Shown here: one piece after another, positions 15,661-24,192 of the stretch
Numbering within the stretch: the stretch's first letter is position 1
How the letters are laid out: the number at the start of each line of letters is the position of its first letter
Source: Streptomyces sp. HB132
Lineage (GTDB): Bacteria; Actinomycetota; Actinomycetes; Streptomycetales; Streptomycetaceae
Assembly (NCBI RefSeq): GCF_016909575.1
Contig: NZ_JAFBGA010000002.1
Location: forward strand, 682,001-746,000
Direction: 5' to 3'
DNA: 64,000 nt
The notes under the pieces: generated by a model
Databases searched by the model: none
Seen by the model: the letters and a program-made list of their open reading frames with translations, nothing else
Told to the model about the DNA's origin: nothing
Position numbers and translations under genes: made by a program

Positions 15661-17043
15661 ATGGAACTGACGGAAATGTTGACTCGCGGGCCGGCCGTGG
15701 ACGACGAGTTGGTCTTCTTCGCCATGCCGTACGGGGAGCGCACCCTGCCGAACGATGAGGTGGCGGACTTTGATGTGCTCTACGAACGGTACTTCGCCGA
15801 AACGGTGCGGTCGATGGGGCTGACGCCCGAGCGCGCGGACCGTATCCCGGGAACGACGGAGAGTCCGCTGTCCGCGGCATGGAACGGCGTCGACCGGGCC
15901 GGCGTGGTGGTCATCGACCTCTCCTTCCCGTCCACATCGGTCGCCATGGAGCTGGGCTGGGCAATGTGCCTGCACAAGCAGGCAGTGGTGATCCACCACG
16001 AGGGCGCCGTAGTGCCGACCAACATCATCGGTCAGGTGCGGGCCATCAAATACCGCTGTGACATGAACGGGCTGCCGGACATGCAGGAGGCGCTGCGGCT
16101 CGCGATCGAGGAGGCCCGCAAGCAGGGAACGCCGGAAATGGACCTGCGCCCCCGTACGGGCGTCCGCAACGTGGAGGCCATCGCCGAGGTGGTGTGGACA
16201 GCGGCCGACCACATCTATGTCCGGGATGTGCAGAACGAACTGCGCACAGGAGTCATGCGGCGGACTGACATGGATTACCTGGAAACCCTTCCGGATGACA
16301 TGGCGAAGCGGTTCCGGGAGCACAGCAGGGTCCGTGGAATTTTCGTCACGGACGAGAACGGCACGCGTTTCTCGCAGCGTCACGGAAAGACCAATCCCTG
16401 GCCGTCGTTCGAAATGGCTTACCAGCGCGGAGCGCTGGTACGGGCCAAGGTCACTCAGATCAACCGGGGTGGCTGTTTCGTGGAGCTGGAGGATGGCGGG
16501 AAGTCCAGGCTCTCCACAGCCGCTGCGGAGGCAGCCGGACTCGACCACGGGTCGGAGGTACGCGTACGGGTACACCGTGTGGACCCGGCAGGGCAGCGCA
16601 TCGAGGTGACTCTCGCCGACCGGGTGCCGACTGCCGGCGGACTGCCCCGGACGGCGCTTGCCCCCGCGAACGCCGGACGGCACCTGCCACTCCTGCTCCC
16701 GCGACCGGGGGACCAGTGCGAGGGAACGGTGACCAAACCGGTCAACGAGCGGGGCTTCGTGCTGGTTGACCTGGACGGCTGGAGCGATATCGGGCAGCCG
16801 GCCTTTCTGCACATCTCTCGGATGACGTCCGAACTTCGCGAGCGGTTCAACGCAGGCGCGGTCGCCAAGGGCGACCGGCTGCGGGTCGAGGTGGTCTCGG
16901 CCGGGCCGTCCCCGCGTGACCCGGAGCGGGTCGAGGTCCGCCTGCGGGAGGTTCCCACACACGCCTGGACAGCCGCCGCTGCGGCCCCGGAGCCAGGGAC
17001 GCCTGCGTCCGAGACCGGCATGTCCGAGGGGCAGGCGGCATGA
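15661..17043 (+). CDS. Nucleoside deoxyribosyltransferase-like protein with two S1 RNA-binding domains
   Basis: 460 residues. Residues about 15-130 resemble the nucleoside 2-deoxyribosyltransferase/SLOG-like fold: FFAMPYG, VVVIDLSFPS with D86, and SVAMELGWAM with E97, the place of the catalytic Glu in that family. Residues about 265-325 (GALVRAKVTQINRGGCFVEL) and 350-425 (GDQCEGTVTKPVNERGFVLV, PAFLHISRM) look like two S1 domains. The combination suggests a nucleotide-sensing or nucleotide-cleaving unit tied to RNA. It overlaps a membrane-protein gene by ATGA. ATG at 15661 is fixed by a GGAAGGAA ribosome site. Function is inferred, not known. Confidence 0.65.
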   Translation: MELTEMLTRGPAVDDELVFFAMPYGERTLPNDEVADFDVLYERYFAETVRSMGLTPERADRIPGTTESPLSAAWNGVDRAGVVVIDLSFPSTSVAMELGWAMCLHKQAVVIHHEGAVVPTNIIGQVRAIKYRCDMNGLPDMQEALRLAIEEARKQGTPEMDLRPRTGVRNVEAIAEVVWTAADHIYVRDVQNELRTGVMRRTDMDYLETLPDDMAKRFREHSRVRGIFVTDENGTRFSQRHGKTNPWPSFEMAYQRGALVRAKVTQINRGGCFVELEDGGKSRLSTAAAEAAGLDHGSEVRVRVHRVDPAGQRIEVTLADRVPTAGGLPRTALAPANAGRHLPLLLPRPGDQCEGTVTKPVNERGFVLVDLDGWSDIGQPAFLHISRMTSELRERFNAGAVAKGDRLRVEVVSAGPSPRDPERVEVRLREVPTHAWTAAAAAPEPGTPASETGMSEGQAA

Positions 17044-17606
17044 CCACCGTGCACGGCACCATGGCGGGGGGCGCCCTCCCCGCTCCCCGCTCCCGGCGGA
17101 CGGATCTCAGGACCGCCCTGTGGAACTCCGCGGTGCTCGCGGAAGAGTTCGCCGACGATTCGGCGTCCCGCTACCGCACAGCCGTGCTGGAGCAGTACAA
17201 GGTATACGTGGAGTCGGCGGACCGGGCGAGTGCCCGCAGGAACGTGGCGAACACGTTCTTCCTCACCGTGAACGGGCTCTTGCTCACCCTGTTCGGTGCG
17301 GCTGCCGCCTCGGGGGTGCGCGAGGCCCCGGCGGTCGGTGTTGTATGTGTCGTGGTGGCCGCGCTCTGCCAGTGTGTCGTGTGGTGGGCACAGGCTCGCT
17401 CGTACCGCAGGCTCGGTTCCGCCAAGTGGGCGGTCGTCGCCGAACTGGAACTCCGGCTGCCTGCCTTGGCTTACTCGTCGGCCGAGTGGGGCACCGCGCT
17501 GCCGAGCCGCGGCTATACGCCGCTCACGCGGATCGAGCAGTGGGTTCCAGTCGTGTTCGCTGCTCTCCACCTCGGGATGGGGCTCACCGTTCTGATCTCC
17601 CGCTGA
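17040..17606 (+). CDS. RipA-like small integral membrane protein (putative effector)
   Basis: 188 residues. A cytoplasmic helix with LEQYKVYVESADRASARRNVANTFF leads into two membrane helices (TVNGLLLTLFGAAAA and VGVVCVVVAALCQCVVWW), then a conserved-looking YRRLGSAKWAVVAELE segment and a third helix (VPVVFAALHLGMGLTVLIS). The YKxYVExADRxSARR pattern recalls the RipA-type octameric membrane proteins; this is recalled, not searched. Four-base overlap with the NDT-S1 gene implies a joint complex or sensor-effector pair. A terminator follows. Confidence 0.6.
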   Translation: MTTVHGTMAGGALPAPRSRRTDLRTALWNSAVLAEEFADDSASRYRTAVLEQYKVYVESADRASARRNVANTFFLTVNGLLLTLFGAAAASGVREAPAVGVVCVVVAALCQCVVWWAQARSYRRLGSAKWAVVAELELRLPALAYSSAEWGTALPSRGYTPLTRIEQWVPVVFAALHLGMGLTVLISR

Positions 17607-17618
17607 GCACCAAGGCCA

Positions 17619-17648
17619 GGGGCCGCACCGTGGAAGCGTTGCGGCCCC
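17619..17648. terminator. Terminator closing the NDT-S1/membrane-protein operon
   Basis: A 9-bp perfect stem GGGGCCGCA/TGCGGCCCC with a 12-base loop, 13 bp after the stop codon. Confidence 0.7.
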
Positions 17649-17705
17649 GCGTCATTGGCGTCGTGCCCTCAGGGCAGGATCCCGGGCCGCTCGCATCCCT
17701 GCAGG

Positions 17706-17896
17706 TGTGGACGCTTCACCGACTTCGTCACAGTGCGCTCACGCACAACACCGAGGACGGCACCTCGACGCCGATGTTGCTGGCCCGCTCCCGCCACGCG
17801 TCCGTACGGTCCCTGGAGCGGTACGCCTGTCCCAGTGTCGACGCGGTCGCCCGGCATGTCGTCGAGCGCTACCCCGCCGCCCGCTTCCGCAGGTGA
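17706..17896 (+). pseudogene. Tyrosine recombinase C-terminal fragment, copy 2
   Basis: In one open frame: WTLHRLRHSALTHNTEDG, PMLLARSRHASVRSLERYACPSVD and a TGA. It keeps the HRLRH, SRH and Tyr boxes but has no start or N-terminal domain, so it cannot be active alone. With copy 1 it brackets the two-component/NDT-S1 block. Confidence 0.75.
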
Positions 17897-17928
17897 ATCC
17901 GGCACTTCAGTGGCCTTGATGCCCCCGA

Positions 17929-19455
17929 TCATCGGGTCTCTTCGCGAACGGGCATACGTGCCCGAGGAATCAACGCTGAAGCGGCTTCAGCGGCGGCGCG
18001 ATCGACTTCGGGCAGCAGGCTCGTGTACGTGTCCGAGGTCAGCGTGATCGTGGAGTGGCGCAGCGTCTCCTTGATCGTGTGCAGGTCGCCGCCCCCGCCA
18101 TGGGTGAGGGTGGCCGCGACGTGGCGTAGATCGCGCAGGGTGATGGGCGGCAGATCCGTGGTGGCGAGGATGCGCCTGAACGTCTCGGAGACCGTCTCCG
18201 GGTGCAGCCAGGAGCCGTCCTCGCGAGTGAAGACCTTGCCGGTCTCCTTCCACGCGGTGTCCCACTTCTCCCGTGCTTCCAGCATGGCCTTGTGGTGCTC
18301 TCGCAGGAGAGCGACGTTGACGCTGTCCAGGGCGATCGTCCCGGCGCTGCCGTCCGTCTTGGGGGCGGATTCGTACGGATCCCAGCCGTCGACCACGATC
18401 TCCTTGGCCGGCGTGATGAGGCCGGCGTCCAGGTCGACATCGGTCCAGTTCTGGCCAACAGCCTCGCCCCTACGAAGACCGCGGGTACCCACGAGGTGGA
18501 AGAGCACATAGAGCCGGTCGGATTCGGCTGCGTCCAGGAACGTTCCGAGCTGCGACGGTGTCCAGACCATCACCGGCGAAGGCAGCTCACCGGTGGCGCG
18601 CCAGCGCTCCACCCGCTGCTCAGTCCAGAGGAGCGGCTTCGGGCGCTTGCCGGACTCCAGCTCGACGTGGGAAGCCGGGTTGAAGGTGATGTACTGCTGG
18701 GCTATTGCCGCGTTCAGGGCAGCTCGCAGTGTGCGCCGGATGCTCTGTTGCGTGGCTGGGCCGGTGATCTTCCGGAACGGCTTCATCTCGGCAAGCTTCG
18801 CCCGTTCGACGGCGAGCAGTGCCCGCTCGGCTGCGACGGGACGGCCCGGCCTGCTGGGCTTGCACCTGGCGATCTGCTCGCGCCGTTCGAGGTTCTCCGC
18901 CTGGATCACCTCGTTGGCGTCGGCTATGCCGTCGTACATCTCAACCAGGTGGCCGACGTTGAGACGGTCGAGGCGGACATGGCCGATGCGGGGCTTCAGG
19001 TGGACGCGGATATGAGAGGCGTACCCGTTGAGTGTCGTCTTTCGTGACTTCTTCGCAGCAAGCCACTGATCGAGCCACTCACCCACCGTGCGCCGTCCGA
19101 TCAGGTCCAAGCCCGCCCTGAACCGCCTGCGGGTGTCCTCGATGTCGGGCAGGGGAGCCTTCTCATCGGCGACCTGTTCGAGCAACTCCGCGATCCGGTC
19201 GAGATCGTGATCATCGTCCGAGTCCGCGATGGCGATGAGGGCCCGTACGTGGTCCAGATCGCTTTGCGCGGCCTTCAACGTCTCGTAGCCGGCGCGGTTG
19301 AAGGAGCGGCGGGTTCCGTCGGCTCGGGGCGGGAGCTCCTGGCGTATGGAGTAGGAGCCATGCTTGCGGCTGGCGAGCTTGGGGCACTTCTTGCCGAGCG
19401 GCTTGCCGGTCTCGGCGTCTCGGCAGTAGCAGCGGCGGTGGGTGGATCCCTTCAA
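17929..19455 (-). CDS. int: Site-specific tyrosine integrase of the element
   Basis: 508 residues. The start is TTG at 19455, fixed by GGAGG eight bases upstream and a four-base TTGA overlap with the preceding XRE gene. An N-terminal segment (KGSTHRRCYCRD) with Cys residues precedes a SAM-like core-binding domain (about 120-260) and the catalytic domain. Catalytic residues: Arg in GTRGLRRGE (about 328), LRDLRH with R444 but Arg instead of the usual first His at 441, H467 in LRHS, and Tyr 477 in DTYTS. It integrates and, with Xis, excises the element at tRNA-Lys. The gene ends about 6 kb from attL, with cargo between. Confidence 0.9.
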   Translation of the reverse strand: MKGSTHRRCYCRDAETGKPLGKKCPKLASRKHGSYSIRQELPPRADGTRRSFNRAGYETLKAAQSDLDHVRALIAIADSDDDHDLDRIAELLEQVADEKAPLPDIEDTRRRFRAGLDLIGRRTVGEWLDQWLAAKKSRKTTLNGYASHIRVHLKPRIGHVRLDRLNVGHLVEMYDGIADANEVIQAENLERREQIARCKPSRPGRPVAAERALLAVERAKLAEMKPFRKITGPATQQSIRRTLRAALNAAIAQQYITFNPASHVELESGKRPKPLLWTEQRVERWRATGELPSPVMVWTPSQLGTFLDAAESDRLYVLFHLVGTRGLRRGEAVGQNWTDVDLDAGLITPAKEIVVDGWDPYESAPKTDGSAGTIALDSVNVALLREHHKAMLEAREKWDTAWKETGKVFTREDGSWLHPETVSETFRRILATTDLPPITLRDLRHVAATLTHGGGGDLHTIKETLRHSTITLTSDTYTSLLPEVDRAAAEAASALIPRARMPVREETR

Positions 19456-20132
19456 GGGCGTTCCTCCGTGGTGGTATCGGGGACCCATTCGGGCGGGTCG
19501 ACGTCGTGGAGTGCGGGCGGGAGATCGGGTGGAATGGCTCCGTCTTCGCGGAGCTCGCGACGGAGGTACCGGAGCTTGTACTTGGCCGAGACGGCTTGGT
19601 CGGCGTACGCGGTCCGCCTGCGTTCGGCCTCTTCCTGCTGGGCGCGGCTCGTTGCCGTCCTGGCCGCGAAGCGGGCCCGCTCTTCTTCGTCGAGTGCAGC
19701 CAGGGCCGTCCCTACGAGGCTGGCGTGCGCCTCGAAGTCGGGCACTAGGCCGGCATCGTGCCCCAGCACCTCCTGCTCGCCGGTGAAGCGTCGCAGGGCG
19801 TCCCAAGTCGGCACGAGCCGCTCGAAGGGGAGTTCCTGGGTCTGGTCGACGTAGCCGACCGGGAAGATGAGGCAGGCCGGGTACGTCTCCAGGGCAGCGG
19901 CCAGCACCAGGACGTCCACCAGCGGCAGGCCGGCCCGGCGGCCGGACTCCATGTTGGCGATCACGTTGCGCGGGATCGGGTGCCCGAGCTGCTCGCACCG
20001 GTCGGCCAGCTCCTGCGCGCTCCACCCCATCTCCTTTCGTCTGCGGCGGACTTCGCCGGCCACGTTCGCCTGGACCCGGTCCACCCACTCCGGGAAGTCG
20101 TCCGCATCATCATCCACACGGCGTTGTGTCAT
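19452..20132 (-). CDS. XRE-family DNA-binding regulator
   Basis: 226 residues. The HTH lies at about residues 27-65 (VRRRRKEMGWSAQELADRC, NVIANMESGRR). The C-terminal half has charged helices rich in Ala/Glu/Arg, probably for dimerisation. It is co-transcribed with int and divergent from xis, so it probably sets the integration/excision balance. TAATGT ends seven bases before the ATG and there is no ribosome site, so the transcript may be leaderless. Confidence 0.78.
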   Translation of the reverse strand: MTQRRVDDDADDFPEWVDRVQANVAGEVRRRRKEMGWSAQELADRCEQLGHPIPRNVIANMESGRRAGLPLVDVLVLAAALETYPACLIFPVGYVDQTQELPFERLVPTWDALRRFTGEQEVLGHDAGLVPDFEAHASLVGTALAALDEEERARFAARTATSRAQQEEAERRRTAYADQAVSAKYKLRYLRRELREDGAIPPDLPPALHDVDPPEWVPDTTTEERP

Positions 20133-20226
20133 ACAGACACATTAGCTTGTGGATCCTGATTGGTAGACGCCTGGAGCCGGACGTGATGGCCACGTTCGCC
20201 GACGGCTGTACCGAAAGGGATGGCGC

Positions 20227-20457
20227 ATGCGCGAAAACGGCACAGAGGGGTCGCCGAAGGGGATGAGTCGTGAGGACCTGCTTGCCCTGCCCGTGGCCGT
20301 TGACCTCGAAACCAGCAACCGTGCCCTGGGGCTCGGGCGGAGCAAGGGGTACGAACTGGCGAAGCGTGGCGCGTACCCGTGCAAGGTCCTGCGGCTGGGC
20401 AATGCCTATCGGGTCGTGACCGCGGATCTGCTGATCCTGTTGGGTCTGGCCGCATGA
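20227..20457 (+). CDS. xis: Excisionase-like HTH protein
   Basis: 76 residues with a MerR/Xis-type winged HTH: VDLETSNRALGLGRSKGYELAKRG, then KVLRLGNAYRVVTADLL. Proteins of this kind direct excision in Streptomyces integrative elements. It diverges from the XRE-int pair with a 94-bp gap holding shared control sites. GAAAGGG precedes the ATG. Confidence 0.75.
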   Translation: MRENGTEGSPKGMSREDLLALPVAVDLETSNRALGLGRSKGYELAKRGAYPCKVLRLGNAYRVVTADLLILLGLAA

Positions 20458-20691
20458 GAGGCCGGAAGCGTAGCAAAGGGTTCTGCGCTGAGCTGACACA
20501 GAGACGCTGGACTGTGGACGGGCGTGACCGTACTGTCCGTGTTCCCTCGCGGTACCCCAGTGCCTGCGGGAAGGGGGGAGAGCCCCCGGCGGTGCAACGC
20601 CGGAGGCCCCATAGCTCCCCAGCGATCCGATGAGAACCGACCCGGCGGAATGGGCGGGCGAGCCCGCCACCGCCAGACGAGGAGCTGCCCA

Positions 20692-22005
20692 GTGGAACCC
20701 GAGAACCCCAAAGGCTATTCCGAGCCCGCCAAGACGAGCTGGCCCCCCACCGCAATCCCTGGTCGGCCTGGTGCCCACCTGTGCGCCGCGCAGCCTGACC
20801 ATGCCGCTCCGGGCTTGACCGGCGATGTGCCCGCGCCTGGCACCGCTGAGGCGCAAGCGTCGAGTGGGCTGGAGAGCATGCCTGATGCGGAGTCGACGCA
20901 GGGCTCCGCGCTGCTGGATGCATTGCATACCCAGATAGCCCAGTTCGTGATCCCGCCGTCAGCGGAGGCGCTGGATGCGATCACGTTGTGGGTGGTAGCC
21001 ACACACCTCCAGCCCGCGTGGCAACACGCGCCGCGCCTGGCGGTGGTGGGTCCGGCCAAGCGGTGCGGTAAGTCGCGGCTCCTGGACGTGCTGACCGAGA
21101 CGGTCTACGAGCCGATGCTGACGATCAACACCACGCCTGCGGCGATCTTTCGCTCGATCACCGAGGAGGAGCCACCGACGCTTCTGGTGGACGAGGCGGA
21201 CACCATCTTCGGTACGCCGAAGCAGGCGGAGCGGAACGAAGAGACGCGTGGCCTGCTCAACGCCGGTCATCAGCGAGGGCGTTACGTGACGCGGGTCGTC
21301 GGTAACGACCACACCCCACACAAGTTCGCCACCTTCGCCATGGCGGCCATCGCAGGGATCGGCGACCTGCCTGACACGGTCATGGACCGGTCGGTCGTGA
21401 TCCGGATGCGTCGGCGGGCGGAGGGGGAGAAGGTGAAGCCCTTCCGCTCGCGCCGTGACATCCCCGCCCTGCACGACCTGCGAGACCGGATCAACGCGTG
21501 GGTCAGGCCGCTTCTGGAGGAGGCAGCAATCCTGGAACCGGATATGCCGGTCGAGGACCGCGCTGCCGACACCTGGGAGCCCCTGGTGATCGTCGCCGAG
21601 CTGGCCGGGGGTCCCTGGCCGCGCCGGGCCCGAGTGGCATGCGCGCGGATGGTCGCCGCCGAAGTGGCAGCCGAGGACGACCACCCCGGCGGCGCACGGA
21701 TCCTCGCCGACATCCGCCGGATCTTCGCCGCGCAGCGCGAGGTGGACAGCCTGTCCACCGAAGACCTCCTCCACCACCTGCGCCAGGACCCCGAAGGCCC
21801 GTGGGCGGAGTGGGGTCGCGGCGGGTTGAACGCCCGTGATCTAGGCAGGCTGCTGCGGGACTTCGACGTCAGGCCGGGCAACGTCCGGATGGCCGACGGA
21901 ACACAACGCAAGGGCTACACGCGCAACAAGTTCCTCGACAGCTGGCGGCGGTACTGCCCCACCGTTCACCCCGTCGACCCCCGCCCCGCCCCCGACAAGG
22001 GCTGA
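20692..22005 (+). CDS. DUF3631 ATPase (putative element replication or primase-helicase protein)
   Basis: 437 residues. A disordered N-terminus of about 80 residues is followed by an ATPase core: Walker A-like VVGPAKRCGKSRLLD, Walker B TLLVDEADTIF, and ARGH-like downstream motifs (RNEETRGLLNAGHQRG, DRSVVIRMRRR). The C-terminal STEDLLHHL and RDLGRLLRDF regions match the DUF3631 family found in mobile elements. It may act in replication of the excised circle. GTG at 20692 is chosen because GAGGAG sits seven bases upstream; an upstream in-frame start at 20524 has no such site. Confidence 0.78.
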   Translation: MEPENPKGYSEPAKTSWPPTAIPGRPGAHLCAAQPDHAAPGLTGDVPAPGTAEAQASSGLESMPDAESTQGSALLDALHTQIAQFVIPPSAEALDAITLWVVATHLQPAWQHAPRLAVVGPAKRCGKSRLLDVLTETVYEPMLTINTTPAAIFRSITEEEPPTLLVDEADTIFGTPKQAERNEETRGLLNAGHQRGRYVTRVVGNDHTPHKFATFAMAAIAGIGDLPDTVMDRSVVIRMRRRAEGEKVKPFRSRRDIPALHDLRDRINAWVRPLLEEAAILEPDMPVEDRAADTWEPLVIVAELAGGPWPRRARVACARMVAAEVAAEDDHPGGARILADIRRIFAAQREVDSLSTEDLLHHLRQDPEGPWAEWGRGGLNARDLGRLLRDFDVRPGNVRMADGTQRKGYTRNKFLDSWRRYCPTVHPVDPRPAPDKG

Positions 22006-22013
22006 GGCCCGCC

Positions 22014-22400
22014 GCCCTGGTTGCCGTCCCTGCCGTCCTTGCCGTGATCTCACAGGTCAAACGGCCTGAGGCCGAGACGGCGACCGGGGCCAAGACGGCA
22101 ACGCGATCACGACCACCGGCGTGGCCGCCCAAGACGCTGTCCGGATCCGTCTTGCCCCGTCTCTCGCGTCCATGCCGTATCAGTGCAGGTCACGGCCTTG
22201 GTCGGTGAGACGGAAGACGCAAAGGCCGCCGTCCCCTGCTCGGGAGGTGGCCACTCCGGACCTGGCTCAGGCGCGGCGAACTGCCTGAGCCCTGTTGAGG
22301 CATAGCTGACGCTGGCTGCACCCGCCGAGACGGATAGCCGGAGCTGCTGCCGTACGGCCCTGACCTGCACTTGCAACGGCCAAGACGCCAAAGACGCACC
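22014..22400. repeat. Gap with clustered RAGACG repeats, possible origin
   Basis: No convincing gene lies here. The hexamer AAGACG or GAGACG occurs about nine times in both orientations, including GCCGAGACGGCGAC then GCCAAGACGGCAAC near 22070-22105, and CCAAGACGCCAAAGACGC near 22380. Spacing is irregular. Its position between the ATPase and the mobilization genes suits an origin of replication or transfer, but a chance cluster is not excluded. Confidence 0.35.
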
Positions 22401-22425
22401 ACACCACCACCTCAGGAGCACCCGC

Positions 22426-23298
22426 TTGCCCACCCCTCGCATTTCACCCCCGCATCATCAGCCGTCCGACGGCCGGACGGGCGAAGGACGGCCAATATCG
22501 CCCCGGGGCGATGCCGAGCGCTACGCGCTTCTCGCAGCCGGCATCGTCATCGTCGCCCTGACCGCCGGAGCGTTCTGTCTTTCCTACGCGCACTTGGCCG
22601 GCGTCGCCGGGCAGCACGGGCTGGGAGGTTCACCGGTCCGCCGCTGGGCGTGGCCCGCCACCCTGGACGCGTTCATCGTCGCGGGCGAGCTGCTCATGCT
22701 CCGGGCGGGCCTGCGCCGGGTCACCGACCGGTGGGCTATCGCTGTGACCGTAATCGGATCGGTCGGCTCCATAGCGCTGAACGTTGCTGGGGTCAGTGGC
22801 ACGCGTGATACCGGCGATACCCCGTTCCTTGACTACGTGGTGGCCGCGGTTCCCCCGGCAGCCGCGATGGTGGCCTTCGCCGTACTGATGCGACAGGTCC
22901 ACCAGCACGTAGAGCGGCCCTCGCCCGCAGGTTCCGGGCAGGTGGTGAGGGCGTCGGTCACTGCACCTCTCCGGTCCGCCGGAAAGCCAGCGGAGCCAGC
23001 ACAACTCGACCCCGTCACGGAGCCACCGGTGGCCGCGTCCGATGGGTCTCCGGAACTTCCTGCGGAGGTTCCGGAGAGCAAGCCCCGAGGCGGCCGCCCG
23101 CCTGGCGCCCCACTTAGGGAACTCGTGGAGATCGGCAGGACCGCTGGTACCGAGCAGGGAAAACTCACCCGGGCCACCGTCCGGAAGGCAGTTGAGGACA
23201 AGGGCCTTCCGATTTCCAGTGAACGGCTGACCGAGGTGATGGGCGTCCTCCGGAAGGAAATCAAAGCCTCTGCGGAAAGCGGTCCGGCCAGCGGCTGA
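22426..23298 (+). CDS. DUF2637 (SpdB-like) membrane protein
   Basis: 290 residues with four membrane helices in the first 160 (YALLAAGIVIVALTAGAFCL, WPATLDAFIVAGELLML, IAVTVIGSVGSIALNVAGV, YVVAAVPPAAAMVAFAVL), then a disordered stretch and a small HTH-like C-terminus (TRATVRKAVEDKGLPISSERL). DUF2637 proteins are frequent in Streptomyces plasmids and integrative elements and include spread (Spd) proteins. The start is TTG at 22426 with GGAG seven bases upstream. Confidence 0.8.
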   Translation: MPTPRISPPHHQPSDGRTGEGRPISPRGDAERYALLAAGIVIVALTAGAFCLSYAHLAGVAGQHGLGGSPVRRWAWPATLDAFIVAGELLMLRAGLRRVTDRWAIAVTVIGSVGSIALNVAGVSGTRDTGDTPFLDYVVAAVPPAAAMVAFAVLMRQVHQHVERPSPAGSGQVVRASVTAPLRSAGKPAEPAQLDPVTEPPVAASDGSPELPAEVPESKPRGGRPPGAPLRELVEIGRTAGTEQGKLTRATVRKAVEDKGLPISSERLTEVMGVLRKEIKASAESGPASG

Positions 23299-23469
23299 CC
23301 GGCCCATGTTGGGTGACCGGAACCCGTTCCGGTCACCCGACCAAGCGGTACGCCGACCCGCGCGCCGCTCACTCATCCATACCTGCGGACAGATTCGTAT
23401 GACCGCACACAGCTCACGGACCGTCCCGAAAGCCCATCTGCCCTCCCGCCTCTACCTGGAGACCCGCAC

Positions 23470-24192
23470 GTGACGCATGACCCGCACCACTCCAAGGAGC
23501 CGATACCGCCAACGAAGCCGCCTACGTTGACAGAACGTCTGCGGCAGGCGTTCGGACGGACGGCTCCTGGCGGAGCCAGTAGTACCCCGAGTCCGACTCA
23601 TGGCCGATCTTCGGGGGTCTCCGCCCCGGGGGTGGCGGAGACGGCCCAGCGCCAGGGGGCGCCGGACCACGTGGCCGGGGCCGAGGAAGGCCCCGACCCG
23701 GACACGCTTCACGCCGCCCAGCAAGCGATCCTCCGCCCGACGCCTACTGACCTCCCCGTCGTCGGGGAACCCCCCGTGCAGAGTGTCCAGCCAATGATTC
23801 GCCGGTTCACCGGCGACGCGCGCCTTGAGCGCGTCGGCCCCTTGCGCTTCACCGACGACGAGCGCACCAGCCTGCAGGAGGCCGCAGCCGAGCACGGCTA
23901 CAAGGGCGAATCCGGCTTCGCCGCCGACGTTGTCCTCGCCTTCGTCGACGGCCGATTCACCGCGAACCTCCCCCTGTCCGAGGACCGACGCCGCACCCAC
24001 ATGTTCCGTGCCCAGGTCCTGCGCGCCCTCAACCGCATCGGTAGCAACGTCAATCAGATCGCCCGCGCGCTCAACAGTGACCTCACCCCGCCTGACATTC
24101 GCCAGCGCCTCGACGAACTCCACCGCCTGCTCACCCTGATCGCCGAGGCCCTGCGTCAGCCCACGGACCCGAGGGAGAAACAGTCAGCGTGA
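23470..24192 (+). CDS. MobC-like mobilization accessory protein
   Basis: 240 residues. The N-terminal 100 are low-complexity; the rest has a ribbon-helix-helix type region (RFTDDERTSLQEAAAEHG) and the MobC signature RAQVLRALNRIGSNVNQIARALN. MobC helps the relaxase open oriT. GTG at 23470 has GGAG eight bases upstream. The gene overlaps the relaxase gene by four bases (GTGA). Confidence 0.82.
   Translation: MTHDPHHSKEPIPPTKPPTLTERLRQAFGRTAPGGASSTPSPTHGRSSGVSAPGVAETAQRQGAPDHVAGAEEGPDPDTLHAAQQAILRPTPTDLPVVGEPPVQSVQPMIRRFTGDARLERVGPLRFTDDERTSLQEAAAEHGYKGESGFAADVVLAFVDGRFTANLPLSEDRRRTHMFRAQVLRALNRIGSNVNQIARALNSDLTPPDIRQRLDELHRLLTLIAEALRQPTDPREKQSA

Noticed and set aside
22107..22442. 111-codon minus-strand ORF in the RAGACG gap
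   Set aside because: Composition and lack of ribosome site suggest a chance frame; the region is better explained as repeats plus promoter.
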